From assembly GCA_049585195.1 (NCBI GenBank), contig JBAUZG010000312.1, positions 1 to 64,000 of the forward strand: DNA of 64,000 nucleotides, written 5' to 3'. The translations under genes were made by a program, and so were the position numbers. The stretch comes from KBS-96 sp049585195 (lineage in GTDB: Bacteria > Acidobacteriota > Terriglobia > Bryobacterales > Bryobacteraceae). A model generated the notes under the pieces. The model ran no database searches. It saw only the letters and a list, made by a program, of their open reading frames with translations, and was not told the DNA's origin. This document shows positions 43,538 to 51,864 of the stretch, one piece after another (position 1 is the first letter of the stretch; each line of letters opens with the position of its first letter).

Positions 43538-44035
43538 GTGAGTTTATCAAAGAGTCTCGTTACACATCTCGAATATCACCGCTGGGCCACGGGATTGGTG
43601 CTAGATGAAGCCGCGGCGCAGCCTTCCGAACAGCTCATGAAGCCTTTGGGCGGCTCGTTTAATTCCCTCTATGACACGATCGTGCATATCTATCAGGCCG
43701 ACCGTGTCTGGCTCGACCGCTTGGAACAGCGGCCTTCGGGAAAACTCGAAGATTACGAGGCTCCGGGGTGTATGTGGGAACTGCGCGATGCGTGGCTCGA
43801 AGTGCATGATCGAATGATTGCTTTCGCAAAGAGCCTGGATGATAGCGGTGTCAACAGGATCATCGCATACAAGAATCTGGCCGGCGAGCCGTTCGAGTCT
43901 CCCATTTGGCAAGTGATTTTGCACGTTGTTAATCACGGCAGCTATCATCGCGGCCAAGTCACGTCCATGATTCGTCAGCTTGGTGCGAAACCGACGAATT
44001 TAGATCTCATCCGTTTCTACCGGACAAGTGCTTAG
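43538..44035 (+). CDS. DinB-family protein (four-helix metal-binding)
   Basis: 165 residues from GTG 43538. The DinB/YfiT four-helix fold is suggested by HLEYHRWATGLVLDEA, GSFNSLYDTIVHIYQADRVWLDRLE and ILHVVNHGSYHRGQVTSMIRQLG, where the three histidines (VH, NH-x3-H) are the metal triad. DinB-like proteins act as thiol S-transferases in some bacteria; the role here is unknown. It is one of two DinB-type genes in the window (the other is at 55345). Confidence 0.88.
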   Translation: MSLSKSLVTHLEYHRWATGLVLDEAAAQPSEQLMKPLGGSFNSLYDTIVHIYQADRVWLDRLEQRPSGKLEDYEAPGCMWELRDAWLEVHDRMIAFAKSLDDSGVNRIIAYKNLAGEPFESPIWQVILHVVNHGSYHRGQVTSMIRQLGAKPTNLDLIRFYRTSA

Positions 44036-44081
44036 TTAGCGCGGACCGAGCCGAAATGCGCCTGCGCGCTACACTGGCAGA

Positions 44082-44113
44082 GGGTTTAAGCGTCAATTCG
44101 TGCGCTTAAACCC
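44082..44113 (+). promoter_or_regulatory. Perfect 11-bp inverted repeat just before sucC
   Basis: Arms GGGTTTAAGCG (44082-44092) and CGCTTAAACCC (44103-44113) with a ten-base loop. The second arm ends nine bases before the sucC ATG, in the position where a Shine-Dalgarno should lie; none is visible. It could be a repressor operator or an RNA hairpin controlling translation. Confidence 0.65.
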
Positions 44114-44122
44114 GATTCCATT

Positions 44123-45280
44123 ATGAAAATTCATGAATACCAGGCGAAGGCCATTCTGGCCAAACACAACGTCCCTGTGCCGCGGGGCGAAGTCGCCTAT
44201 ACGGTGGAGGAAGCGGAGGCGGCCGCTAAAAAGATCGGCGGCAGCGTCGTTGTGAAGGCCCAAATTCATGCGGGCGGCCGGGGCAAAGGCGGGGGAGTGA
44301 AGATCGCGAAGGACGCGAACGAAGCGGCGGAAATTGCCAAGAAAATGATAGGCATGACGCTCGTAACCCACCAGACTGGTCCTGAAGGGCGCATTGTTCA
44401 GCGGTTATTGATCGAAGAAACCTTACCCATCGAGCGCGAGCTATATCTCGGTATTGTTCTCGATCGTGCCATGGGAGTGCCGGTATTTATGGCTTCCTCG
44501 GCCGGCGGAATGGAAATTGAAGAGGTGGCCGCGAACACGCCTGAGTTGATTTTGAAAGAGCCTCTTATTCCGGGTTTCGGTTTGCAGCCTTTTGAAGCGA
44601 GGAAGCTCGCCTTCGGCATGGGAGTCCCGGCAACGAGCGTGGGAGCTGCGGCGGCGGCGATGACAGCTCTCGCAAACGCCTATGAAGCTATTGATGGATC
44701 GCTGGCGGAGATCAATCCATTCATTTTGACTAAAGACGGCAAGGTGTATGCGTTAGATGCCAAGATCAATCTGGACGATAACGCTCTGTACCGCCATAAG
44801 GATCTGCTCGAGCTTCGCGATTTGAACGAAGAAGATCCACTAGAAGTGGAAGCTTCGCGCTTTGGTCTGAATTACATCAAGCTCGAAGGCAACATCGCTT
44901 GCATGGTGAACGGGGCGGGCCTTGCAATGGCGACTATGGACATTATCAAGTACGCCGGAGGTCAGCCCGCCAACTTCCTCGATGTGGGAGGGGGCGCAAG
45001 CGCCGAGCAGATCAAGAATGCCTTCCGCATCCTGCTTTCGGACGCGAGCGTGAAAGCGGTTTTGATTAATATCTTCGGCGGAATCTTGCGCTGCGACACA
45101 CTTGCGAATGGTGTTATCTCCGCGGCCCGTGAGCTGGAGATAAAGATTCCGGTGGTTGTTCGCATGGAAGGAACGAATGTGGAATTGGGCCAGAAAATTT
45201 TAAAGGAAAGCGGCTTGAACTTCACCGTTGCCGATGGAATGAAAGACGCGGCGGAGAAAGTGGTGAGGCTGGCACAATGA
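44123..45280 (+). CDS. sucC: Succinate-CoA ligase (ADP-forming) subunit beta
   Basis: 385 residues. The ATP-grasp domain has MKIHEYQAKAILAKHNVPVPRGEVAYTVEEAEAAAKKIGGSVVVKAQIHAGGRGKGGGVKIAKDANEAAE. The C-terminal ligase domain has GNIACMVNGAGLAMATMDIIKYAGGQPANFLDVGGGAS and NIFGGILRCDTLANGVI. It makes ATP (or GTP) from succinyl-CoA in the TCA cycle together with SucD. The TGA overlaps the sucD ATG by four bases. Confidence 0.96.
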   Translation: MKIHEYQAKAILAKHNVPVPRGEVAYTVEEAEAAAKKIGGSVVVKAQIHAGGRGKGGGVKIAKDANEAAEIAKKMIGMTLVTHQTGPEGRIVQRLLIEETLPIERELYLGIVLDRAMGVPVFMASSAGGMEIEEVAANTPELILKEPLIPGFGLQPFEARKLAFGMGVPATSVGAAAAAMTALANAYEAIDGSLAEINPFILTKDGKVYALDAKINLDDNALYRHKDLLELRDLNEEDPLEVEASRFGLNYIKLEGNIACMVNGAGLAMATMDIIKYAGGQPANFLDVGGGASAEQIKNAFRILLSDASVKAVLINIFGGILRCDTLANGVISAARELEIKIPVVVRMEGTNVELGQKILKESGLNFTVADGMKDAAEKVVRLAQ

Positions 45281-46158
45281 GCGTACTCGTCAACAAACAA
45301 ACGAAGCTGATTTTTCAGGGGTTCACGGGCCGAGAAGGCACGTTCCATGCGCAGCAGGCAATCGCGTACGGAACAAATGTTGTGGGCGGCATCACTCCGG
45401 GTAAAGGCGGTACGAAACATCTCGACCGTGCCGTATTCAATACAGTCGTCGAAGCGGTGAAAGAAACCGGTGCGAATGCTTCGGTCATTTTTGTTCCACC
45501 GCCTTATGCGGCCGATGCCATCATGGAAGCTGCAGACGCCGGTTTGCCGCTGGTTGTCTGCATCACGGAAGGCATACCCTCGAGCGACATGGTGAAGGTG
45601 AATAAGTATCTCAAGACAAAGCCGGCCACGCGTCTAATCGGCCCCAACTGTCCCGGTGTGATCACGCCGGGCGAGTGCAAAATCGGCATTATGCCCGGGC
45701 ACATTCATAAAGCCGGCAATGTCGGCATCGTTTCGCGATCGGGCACGCTCACCTACGAAACCGTGGGTCAGTTGACACGTCTAGGTATAGGTCAGTCGAC
45801 ATGTATTGGCATTGGCGGTGACCCGATTATCGGGACATCGTTCACCGATGCAATCAAGCTGTTCAACGAAGATCCGGATACGCACTCGATCATCATGATT
45901 GGGGAAATCGGCGGCAATGCGGAGGAGACGGCGGCGGAATATGTGAACGCTCACGTGAGAAAGCCCGTAGTCGGTTTCATCGCGGGTCAAACCGCGCCGC
46001 CAGGCCGCCGCATGGGTCATGCGGGAGCCATCATTTCCGGTGGTTCGGGCAAAGCAGAGGATAAGCTTGCGGCGATGCGCGCGGCGGGCATTGTCACCTG
46101 CCCCTCGCCTGCCGTTATTGGCGAGAAGCTGCAGTCCGCCATTTCAGCGAAGAAGTGA
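45277..46158 (+). CDS. sucD: Succinate-CoA ligase subunit alpha
   Basis: 293 residues. The CoA-binding N-terminus is LVNKQTKLIFQGFTGREGTFHAQQAIAYGTNVVGGITPGKGGTKHLDRAVFNTV. The phospho-histidine loop is GRRMGHAGAIISGGSGKAEDKLAAM. GPNCPGVITPGECKIGIMPGHIHKAGNVGIVSRSGTLTYETV is a clear family match. It is translationally coupled to sucC. Confidence 0.96.
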   Translation: MSVLVNKQTKLIFQGFTGREGTFHAQQAIAYGTNVVGGITPGKGGTKHLDRAVFNTVVEAVKETGANASVIFVPPPYAADAIMEAADAGLPLVVCITEGIPSSDMVKVNKYLKTKPATRLIGPNCPGVITPGECKIGIMPGHIHKAGNVGIVSRSGTLTYETVGQLTRLGIGQSTCIGIGGDPIIGTSFTDAIKLFNEDPDTHSIIMIGEIGGNAEETAAEYVNAHVRKPVVGFIAGQTAPPGRRMGHAGAIISGGSGKAEDKLAAMRAAGIVTCPSPAVIGEKLQSAISAKK

Positions 46159-46191
46159 ACAGCTTACAATTTTGAGCCTGGTGAAAGAGAT

Positions 46192-46605
46192 TTGGAACGA
46201 ACATTTGGAATGATCAAGCCCGATGCCGTTCAAAACGGCTATGCGGGCGATATCTTGAACATCATTCGCGACAATGGATTTCGCGTCGTTGGGATGAAGC
46301 TGCGGAAGATTGCGCTGCATGAGGCGCAAGTTTTTTATGAAGTCCACAAAGAGCGGCCCTTCTATAACAGCCTCGTCAAGTTTATGAGCGAAGGCCCGGT
46401 GGTGGTGATGGTGCTCGAGCGTGAGAACGCTATCGCCAAGTGGCGCGATGTGATGGGCGCAACGAACCCGGCCAATGCCGCCGAGGGAACAATCAGGAGA
46501 CGGTTTGCCGAAAGCATTGAGCGCAATGCTGTCCATGGTTCCGATGGGCCTGAAACGGCGGCGCAGGAGATACCGTTTTTCTTCAGTACTGCGGAGCTGC
46601 TGTAA
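46192..46605 (+). CDS. ndk: Nucleoside diphosphate kinase
   Basis: 137 residues from TTG 46192; a GAAAGAGA sequence precedes it, and family proteins begin with exactly this ERTFGMIKPD. The phosphohistidine is H115 in RNAVHGSDGPETA, and KERPFYNSLVKFMSEGPVVVMVLE is typical. It keeps NTP pools balanced. It follows sucD after 33 bases, so the NTP made by succinate-CoA ligase can be redistributed, as in other bacteria with this linkage. Confidence 0.94.
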   Translation: MERTFGMIKPDAVQNGYAGDILNIIRDNGFRVVGMKLRKIALHEAQVFYEVHKERPFYNSLVKFMSEGPVVVMVLERENAIAKWRDVMGATNPANAAEGTIRRRFAESIERNAVHGSDGPETAAQEIPFFFSTAELL

Positions 46606-46619
46606 TCTCAAAGTAAGAC

Positions 46620-47456
46620 TTACGCTCGGTTGAAGATACGCCCTGAGAACAGTTCCTCGAGTTTTGCCGCGAATGCCTTGGGACGCAGGATATACCCAGT
46701 GTGGCCTCCCGGGAACTCGACCGCTGCGACGCCCAGCAACTCAGCCACCGCGACCGCGCATCGATGGGGACGGGTGGATCGAGATCCTGTGCCGATTGCC
46801 GGTACAATTTTGGATCTTGAGGCTGTCAAGGCGCCAAGGTCCGGTTGATAACGCGTGACAGCCGGCACGTCATAAGCGAGGAATTGGTGAAGGTCCGCCA
46901 AACGCTGTGCCGCGGATTGCGGATCCATGGCGGGAGCGAGTGGAGCTGGCACTTCCGGCTCACGGTCGTTGATATCGACGCCGCTTCGCGCGATCATGAG
47001 CTTCATTGCGGCAGGAAGCCCCTCGCGCTGAAACGTCTCATGCAATTCCGCATGGCTCCGCAGTGCTTCTTCCTGCTCCGCGCCGTTAAGCAGCCTGTAT
47101 ACGGGTGGTTCATGAGCGACCAGCAGGCGGACATGTTCACTATGGTGGGCTGCGAGTTCGAGGCCAATTAGGGCTCCAATGCTGCTGCCGAACACAAAGG
47201 CTGGCTCGGGAGAGAGTGCGGCAATCAATCGCCCGGCGTCAGCAGCGTGTGTTGCGAGCTCGCAGCCTTCGGCTCCTAGTGGCTTGCTGCGCGATAATCC
47301 GCGGCGGTCGTAGGTAACAACCGTGAACCGATCGGCAAGCGCCTCTGAGCCGTCGGCGTTACCCGCGCCGCCTTGCAGGATCAGCAGCATCGGTCCTGCA
47401 CTGCGCTTTGTGTAATAGAGATTCACTTCGGGTGATTCGATTAGACCGGCTTGCAT
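46620..47456 (-). CDS. Alpha/beta hydrolase
   Basis: 278 residues from ATG 47456. The oxyanion region is LLILQGGAGNADGSEALADRFTVVTYDRRGLSRSKP. The nucleophile elbow is GSSIGALIGLELA, and the catalytic His is probably in FPGGHTGYIL. It belongs to the broad hydrolase fold (esterase/lactonase-like) with no clear substrate. The ATG lies in a double operator shared with the divergent MarR gene, so the regulator likely represses this hydrolase. Confidence 0.87.
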   Translation of the reverse strand: MQAGLIESPEVNLYYTKRSAGPMLLILQGGAGNADGSEALADRFTVVTYDRRGLSRSKPLGAEGCELATHAADAGRLIAALSPEPAFVFGSSIGALIGLELAAHHSEHVRLLVAHEPPVYRLLNGAEQEEALRSHAELHETFQREGLPAAMKLMIARSGVDINDREPEVPAPLAPAMDPQSAAQRLADLHQFLAYDVPAVTRYQPDLGALTASRSKIVPAIGTGSRSTRPHRCAVAVAELLGVAAVEFPGGHTGYILRPKAFAAKLEELFSGRIFNRA

Positions 47457-47488
47457 ATCAGGTATCCTGATATTAGGATACCTGATAT
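47455..47488. promoter_or_regulatory. Double palindromic MarR operator between hydrolase and marR
   Basis: Two 17-base palindromes overlap by two bases: TATCAGGTATCCTGATA (47456-47472, perfect) and TATTAGGATACCTGATA (47471-47487, one mismatch), with centres 15 bp apart. As a pair they also form a perfect 13-bp inverted repeat with an eight-base gap. A possible marR promoter, TTGCAT (47451-47456) and TAGGAT (47474-47479) with 17 bases between, is covered by the sites. Confidence 0.8.
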
Positions 47489-47496
47489 GATGAAAC

Positions 47497-47952
47497 ATGT
47501 CAAGGAAAATAGGCAACCCCGGTCTCAAGCCGATCACGGTTCTGTTGCGGCAGCTCCAAAGCGCTATGCGGCAGTCCATCGAGGAGGCCCTTCGAGAGGA
47601 CGACTTGACGATATCCCAGGCGAATGTGCTCACGGAACTCGCGTACGGCCCGGCTCGCTCCAACGCGGAGTTGGCTCGTATTCACTTTGTGACGCCGCAG
47701 ACAATGGTTGAAATCTTAATGTCGCTGGAGCGCAGAGGCCTGATGGTGCGTACGCCACAGCCTGAGGGCGGTCGAGCGATGCTCGCGGAACTGACGAAAG
47801 AAGGGACCAGGAAGGTGTTTGCCGTACATCTAGCGATGCGTCAGGTGGAGGAGCGGCTGCTAAGCGCACTGTCGAGGGAAAATGTTTCACGCTTGCGGCG
47901 GTTGCTCGAGGACTGTCTCGTCGCGCTCGCGAAGGATGAGCCGGGGGCTTGA
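47497..47952 (+). CDS. MarR-family transcriptional regulator
   Basis: 151 residues. The winged helix is LREDDLTISQANVLTELAYGPARSNAELARIHFVTPQTMVEILMSLERRGLMVRTPQPEGGRAMLAELTKEGTRKV. Dimer helices flank it. It should bind the palindromes just upstream and control itself and the divergent hydrolase in response to a small ligand. Its 3' end overlaps the GH67 gene by 66 bases in convergent orientation, which is unusually long. Confidence 0.9.
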   Translation: MSRKIGNPGLKPITVLLRQLQSAMRQSIEEALREDDLTISQANVLTELAYGPARSNAELARIHFVTPQTMVEILMSLERRGLMVRTPQPEGGRAMLAELTKEGTRKVFAVHLAMRQVEERLLSALSRENVSRLRRLLEDCLVALAKDEPGA

Positions 47953-50493
47953 TGGCGATTTATGATGGTCAGCGCTACTCCGTGGGGGAGTAATCTCGAT
48001 GTAGTCGAGCCAGGCGAGGTCGCCGCCGCCGGGAGTTCCAATGATTCGAATCTGGTCGCCGGGACGTAGAGCGATTCTGGTAATTTTCTCGCGTGTCGAT
48101 GTATCGCCGTTCGGCAGATTTGAAGGCAGGCTGGCGTCGGCGATCCACGACCGGATTAGCTGATCGCCTACGAACAATTGGAAGCGAGCCGCGCCGCTAT
48201 TTCCGTCGAAATACTGCACCTCCATGTTGTACCAGCCGGGTGAGCCTTTGTAGACGAAAGACGCAGTGCAACTTTTCGTGGGTTCTGCGCAACCAATCGC
48301 TTTTCCATTGGAAGCGTCTTCCCAGGGGGTGATGTCTTCGATTGTGTAACCATCCAATTGCATTGATTCGGCTTCCATGCGGTTTGGAAAATGACCGGCC
48401 CGGCCTTTTGCGTCGGGTATTCCCGATTCGTGGAGGAACCAATCACAGACTGCATCGCGCCATACGATCGCGTGGCCGGCTTGATACTCGAGTTTTGCGA
48501 GGATGCTTGAATATCGTTCGCCGTCAATGCGGCCGCGCAACGTGCTCCACCATCGCGGGAAGAACTGTGCTTCGGCAGCTGCGTCGTAATGCGAATCATA
48601 GACGTACTGGATGACAGTTTTGCCGGAATGAAGCACATGTGTGTACGGCACGTGATGCATGAAGAGGAGCAAATCGTCGGGGCAGGTAGCGAGGGACTCG
48701 TACATGCGCGCGATTGCCGGCGGATACTCCCCCGTATAGCCGGTGCCTGTTTCGACTGTACGATCCATGCCGATGCCGGTGCGATCCGCGCGTATCCACT
48801 GGCCCCAGCCGTTTCTCTCGGCCGATTCGATGCCCGGCCCGTAGTGACCACGCAAAATATTTGTCAGAGTGCCAAGGCCTAGTGGTCCCGTATAGCCCTC
48901 GTAAGCAGGCCACGATTCCAATTCGATTGTGCTTATCGTGGAGACAACGAGAGGATCGTCGCCGAAAGTCAGGCGGGTCCATTCATCCGCGATCCGCCTT
49001 GCAGAGAGTCCGGGATTCCACGCGAGCCGGCCGAATCCGTACAGATTCGCAAGCGCGAGATCGTTGCCCATCCAGTTGAGATCGCGGCCCACGTTTGCCA
49101 CTCCGACCAATCCCCCTAATGGACGGTGAAAGGTTTTGCCCGACACGATGTCTTTGACTCGATCGCTGCCGTTAACCAGGAAATCGAAATCGAGAATCTC
49201 TTTCCACATTGGCACGAGATAACAAACGTGCCGTTGCTGCCCCGTGTATTCCTGCGTGATCTGGAGCTCGAGAGTTTCGTTTGTCTTATGGAGGGCGCCG
49301 ATTAACGGTGAGACCGGTTCGCGTACCTGGAAGTCGATTGGCCCGTACTTGATTTGAACTGCGGCGTTCGAGTCGAACTTGCCATCGAGCGGCTCGAAAT
49401 TATCGTAAGCGGCTCGCGCGCGGTCGTTCTTGAGATTTCGCCAGTCCATGTGGTGGTTGTAGACGAAACCGCGGTAGACGACGATTCCGCCATGCTGGGC
49501 CAGCGCCGCCGCAAGGACGTTGGCCGCATCGGCATGTGTGCGGCCGTATGTGGAAGGTCCTACGCGACCCTCGGAATCCGCTTTTAGGGTGAAGCCGCCG
49601 AAGTCCGGAATTGCGCGGTAAATTTCGTCGACTTTATCGCTCCACCACTTGGCGACGCGCGGGTCGAGTGGGTCAAACGTGTCCAGGCCGCCGCTTGTTT
49701 TGGGGCTGCCAAGATCGACTGAGATCGACAACCGCACGCCCCAGGGGCGAAAGGCATCCGCGACATGCGCGAGCTGGGGCAGAAATTCAGAGGTTAGGAT
49801 GCGCGGGTTGGCATTGACATTGTTGACAGTGCATCCGTTGATGCCAAGCGAGGCTAGCAGCCGCGCGTAATCGGCTGCCCTAGTCAAATCGGTCACGACA
49901 TTGCCGTTCTCGAAGAAGATCGAGCGGCCGCCGTAGCCGCGTTCGATGCTGCCGTCCAGATTGTCCCACTGGTTCACCCACCGTATGGGCGCGTATGGAT
50001 TACTTTTCTCGTCGAGTCGATCGATAGGCTCGTTGAGAGCGATATGGCGGAGCAGGGCGAAAGATCCGTAAAGGGCGCCACGATCGTTTGCCGCTGCGAT
50101 CAGTAGGACATTCCGGCGCTCGATCGTCACTGTCTTCAACCAATAGCCGTCGGGGATGAGATCGGACGGCGGTGAAAGCCGCGGGAAAGCGCGCTTGACC
50201 GATTCGAGCGTGCCTAACACGATCGCGTCTTCGGGCGCCACAGAATTGCCGACCCGCAAGGTGCGTCCAAGCAGTCCGCGAACGCCGCGGATCAGCTCGG
50301 ATTGAGCGGAGCCGAGGGCAGGCGAATTGTCCAGTTTTGCGACAGTTGCAGGCAGGCGGCGATAGGTATCGGTGAGCGCCAAACCCTGTACCGGAGCGTA
50401 CCGCAGCCAAGCTTCGTATCCGGTTTCCGCTCGCAGATAGGGGTGGGCAAGTAGGGCGAGGGCGGCGAGCGGGAGGGCAGTTCTGCTTCGCAT
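47887..50493 (-). CDS. GH67 alpha-glucuronidase with extra C-terminal domain, secreted
   Basis: 868 residues. Signal peptide SRTALPLAALALLAHPYLRA. Residues 24-155 are the N-terminal beta domain (GVRGLLGRTLRVGNSVAPEDAIVLGT), and the barrel has NPYAPIRWVNQWDNLDGSIERGYGGRSIFF, GINGCTVNNVNANP and GFTLKADSEGRVGPSTYGRTHADAANVLA. The helical C-domain (KAGHFP region) follows. About 150 further residues at the end (DITPWEDASNGKAIGC..., WYNMEVQYFDGNSGAARFQLFVGDQLI) look like a beta-sandwich/carbohydrate-binding add-on. It releases (4-O-methyl-)glucuronic acid from xylan fragments. The ROK repressor gene is divergent and likely controls it. Confidence 0.93.
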   Translation of the reverse strand: MRSRTALPLAALALLAHPYLRAETGYEAWLRYAPVQGLALTDTYRRLPATVAKLDNSPALGSAQSELIRGVRGLLGRTLRVGNSVAPEDAIVLGTLESVKRAFPRLSPPSDLIPDGYWLKTVTIERRNVLLIAAANDRGALYGSFALLRHIALNEPIDRLDEKSNPYAPIRWVNQWDNLDGSIERGYGGRSIFFENGNVVTDLTRAADYARLLASLGINGCTVNNVNANPRILTSEFLPQLAHVADAFRPWGVRLSISVDLGSPKTSGGLDTFDPLDPRVAKWWSDKVDEIYRAIPDFGGFTLKADSEGRVGPSTYGRTHADAANVLAAALAQHGGIVVYRGFVYNHHMDWRNLKNDRARAAYDNFEPLDGKFDSNAAVQIKYGPIDFQVREPVSPLIGALHKTNETLELQITQEYTGQQRHVCYLVPMWKEILDFDFLVNGSDRVKDIVSGKTFHRPLGGLVGVANVGRDLNWMGNDLALANLYGFGRLAWNPGLSARRIADEWTRLTFGDDPLVVSTISTIELESWPAYEGYTGPLGLGTLTNILRGHYGPGIESAERNGWGQWIRADRTGIGMDRTVETGTGYTGEYPPAIARMYESLATCPDDLLLFMHHVPYTHVLHSGKTVIQYVYDSHYDAAAEAQFFPRWWSTLRGRIDGERYSSILAKLEYQAGHAIVWRDAVCDWFLHESGIPDAKGRAGHFPNRMEAESMQLDGYTIEDITPWEDASNGKAIGCAEPTKSCTASFVYKGSPGWYNMEVQYFDGNSGAARFQLFVGDQLIRSWIADASLPSNLPNGDTSTREKITRIALRPGDQIRIIGTPGGGDLAWLDYIEITPPRSSADHHKSPSSPRLILRERDETVLEQPPQA

Positions 50494-50583
50494 CGTTAAT
50501 TCGAATACAAAACGATATCACAGCTAACGCAGTTCCTCTCGGCTATCGTAACGAATCATGCCAGTTGCATTACTAGGGGGCCA

Positions 50584-50613
50584 TTGACAGGTAATCAAGG
50601 TCAGCATTATAGT
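50584..50613 (+). promoter_or_regulatory. Promoter of the ROK regulator
   Basis: A consensus TTGACA (50584-50589), an 18-base spacer and TATAGT (50608-50613). TTCGAA (50613-50618), which overlaps the -10 end, also occurs at 50500-50505 near the GH67 start and could be part of an operator. The transcript start would be about ten bases before ATG 50629. Confidence 0.65.
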
Positions 50614-50628
50614 TCGAAACACGTACTA

Positions 50629-51828
50629 ATGAGGCTAGTCAATTTGAACCCCCTGCGGGCCGCCTCGAGTGAAACTGCCCGGCATATCAATCGCCGTGTG
50701 GTCCTCAATCTGATCCGGAACCGGCAGCCTATTTCGAGAGCCGATGTCGCCCGGTGTTCCGGTCTGCAGCGCAGTACTGTGTCGCTCATCACCGAAGAGC
50801 TGATCGCGGACCGGTGGGTAGTGGAAGGTCCCACGGGCCGGTTGCCTCGGGGGAGAAGACCCACGTTTTTGAGGCTGGACGAGCAGCGGGTAGTCATCTG
50901 CGTCGACATACGGCCCTCCCGGATCACGTTTGGAGTGGGTGATGTAAACGGCTCATTCACCTTGCAAGATTCCATCCCAACTCCCTCCGATCCGGCGGTC
51001 GCGGTAAAGGAACTGGCGAGCCGGATACGCCCGCTGATCGAAGCTCAGCCGGAGACACGGTTTGAAGGCATTGGCGTCAGCCTGCCCGGCCGGATCGACC
51101 TATCGAGTCACGAGCTTGTTTTTGCCCCGAACTTAAGATGGCCCATCACCAATCTGAAAGGCCCGCTCGAACGGGAGACCGGCCTCGAAGTCGAACTGGA
51201 AAATGCAGCCAATGCCTGCGCGTTGTCCGAGATTTGGTTCGGCCAGGGCGAAGTTCGAGATCTGGTGGCGGTCACCGTGTCGGAGGGCATTGGCGCCGGC
51301 ATTATTGCCCACGGGCAGCTCATCACCGGAAGGCGGGGTATGGCGGGCGAGTTCGGCCACGTGCCGCTCGATGCCAACGGTCCGCTGTGCAGCTGCGGTA
51401 CGCGCGGATGTTGGGAGGTTCTAGCTTCAAACCGCGCGGCGCTTCGCTACTATTTTGAATCGCGCGCGCAGGAAATTCTCCCTGATGCGAACGATTTCAC
51501 ATTCCAGCATCTGCTTGGTCTGGCGGAACGGGGAGATGTTCTCGCCAACCGGGCGCTCACGCGCATGGCCGTTCAACTGGGCCGCGGCACGCGAATGATT
51601 GTGGCGGGGCTGGCGCCTGAAGCGATTACTTTCATCGGGGAGTTCACGGCCGCCTGGAACCGATTTCGCCCAGTGATCGAGGCCGAGATCCAAGCTCAAA
51701 GCATTTCGGCCCAGCCGACCCGGTTACTAGCCGCCCAGGACGGGGCGACGGCACGCGTGCGAGGCACCATCGCGCTCGTGTTTCAGAAGCATTTTGGAAT
51801 GGCTGCGTCCGTCCCGCAGCAGATTTAG
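50629..51828 (+). CDS. ROK-family transcriptional regulator (XylR/NagC type)
   Basis: 399 residues from ATG 50629. An in-frame TTG at 50584 was rejected because it is the -35 box. N-terminal winged helix is ARHINRRVVLNLIRNRQPISRADVARCSGLQRSTVSLITEELIADRWV. The ROK kinase-like domain has IGVSLPGRIDLSS, VELENAANACALSEIWFG and the signature GMAGEFGHVPLDANGPLCSCGTRGCWEV with the zinc ligands CSCGTRGC. It likely represses the adjacent alpha-glucuronidase and/or TonB receptor and responds to a sugar such as xylose, glucuronate or an oligosaccharide; the ligand is an inference. Confidence 0.91.
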   Translation: MRLVNLNPLRAASSETARHINRRVVLNLIRNRQPISRADVARCSGLQRSTVSLITEELIADRWVVEGPTGRLPRGRRPTFLRLDEQRVVICVDIRPSRITFGVGDVNGSFTLQDSIPTPSDPAVAVKELASRIRPLIEAQPETRFEGIGVSLPGRIDLSSHELVFAPNLRWPITNLKGPLERETGLEVELENAANACALSEIWFGQGEVRDLVAVTVSEGIGAGIIAHGQLITGRRGMAGEFGHVPLDANGPLCSCGTRGCWEVLASNRAALRYYFESRAQEILPDANDFTFQHLLGLAERGDVLANRALTRMAVQLGRGTRMIVAGLAPEAITFIGEFTAAWNRFRPVIEAEIQAQSISAQPTRLLAAQDGATARVRGTIALVFQKHFGMAASVPQQI

Positions 51829-51837
51829 CCGTTCCTC

Positions 51838-51863
51838 AGGAGAAGTATCGAAGGAGAAGTATC
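51838..51863 (+). repeat. Tandem duplicated ribosome-binding region
   Basis: The 12-mer AGGAGAAGTATC occurs at 51838-51849 and again at 51852-51863, a 14-base period immediately before the TonB receptor ATG. Both copies contain an AGGAG; the second is at a normal distance from the start. Confidence 0.75.
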
Positions 51864-51864
51864 T

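Noticed and set aside
50584..50628. TTG 50584 as an earlier start of the ROK regulator
   Set aside because: The TTG is the first part of a TTGACA -35 box that has a matching -10; translation from it would precede the transcript.
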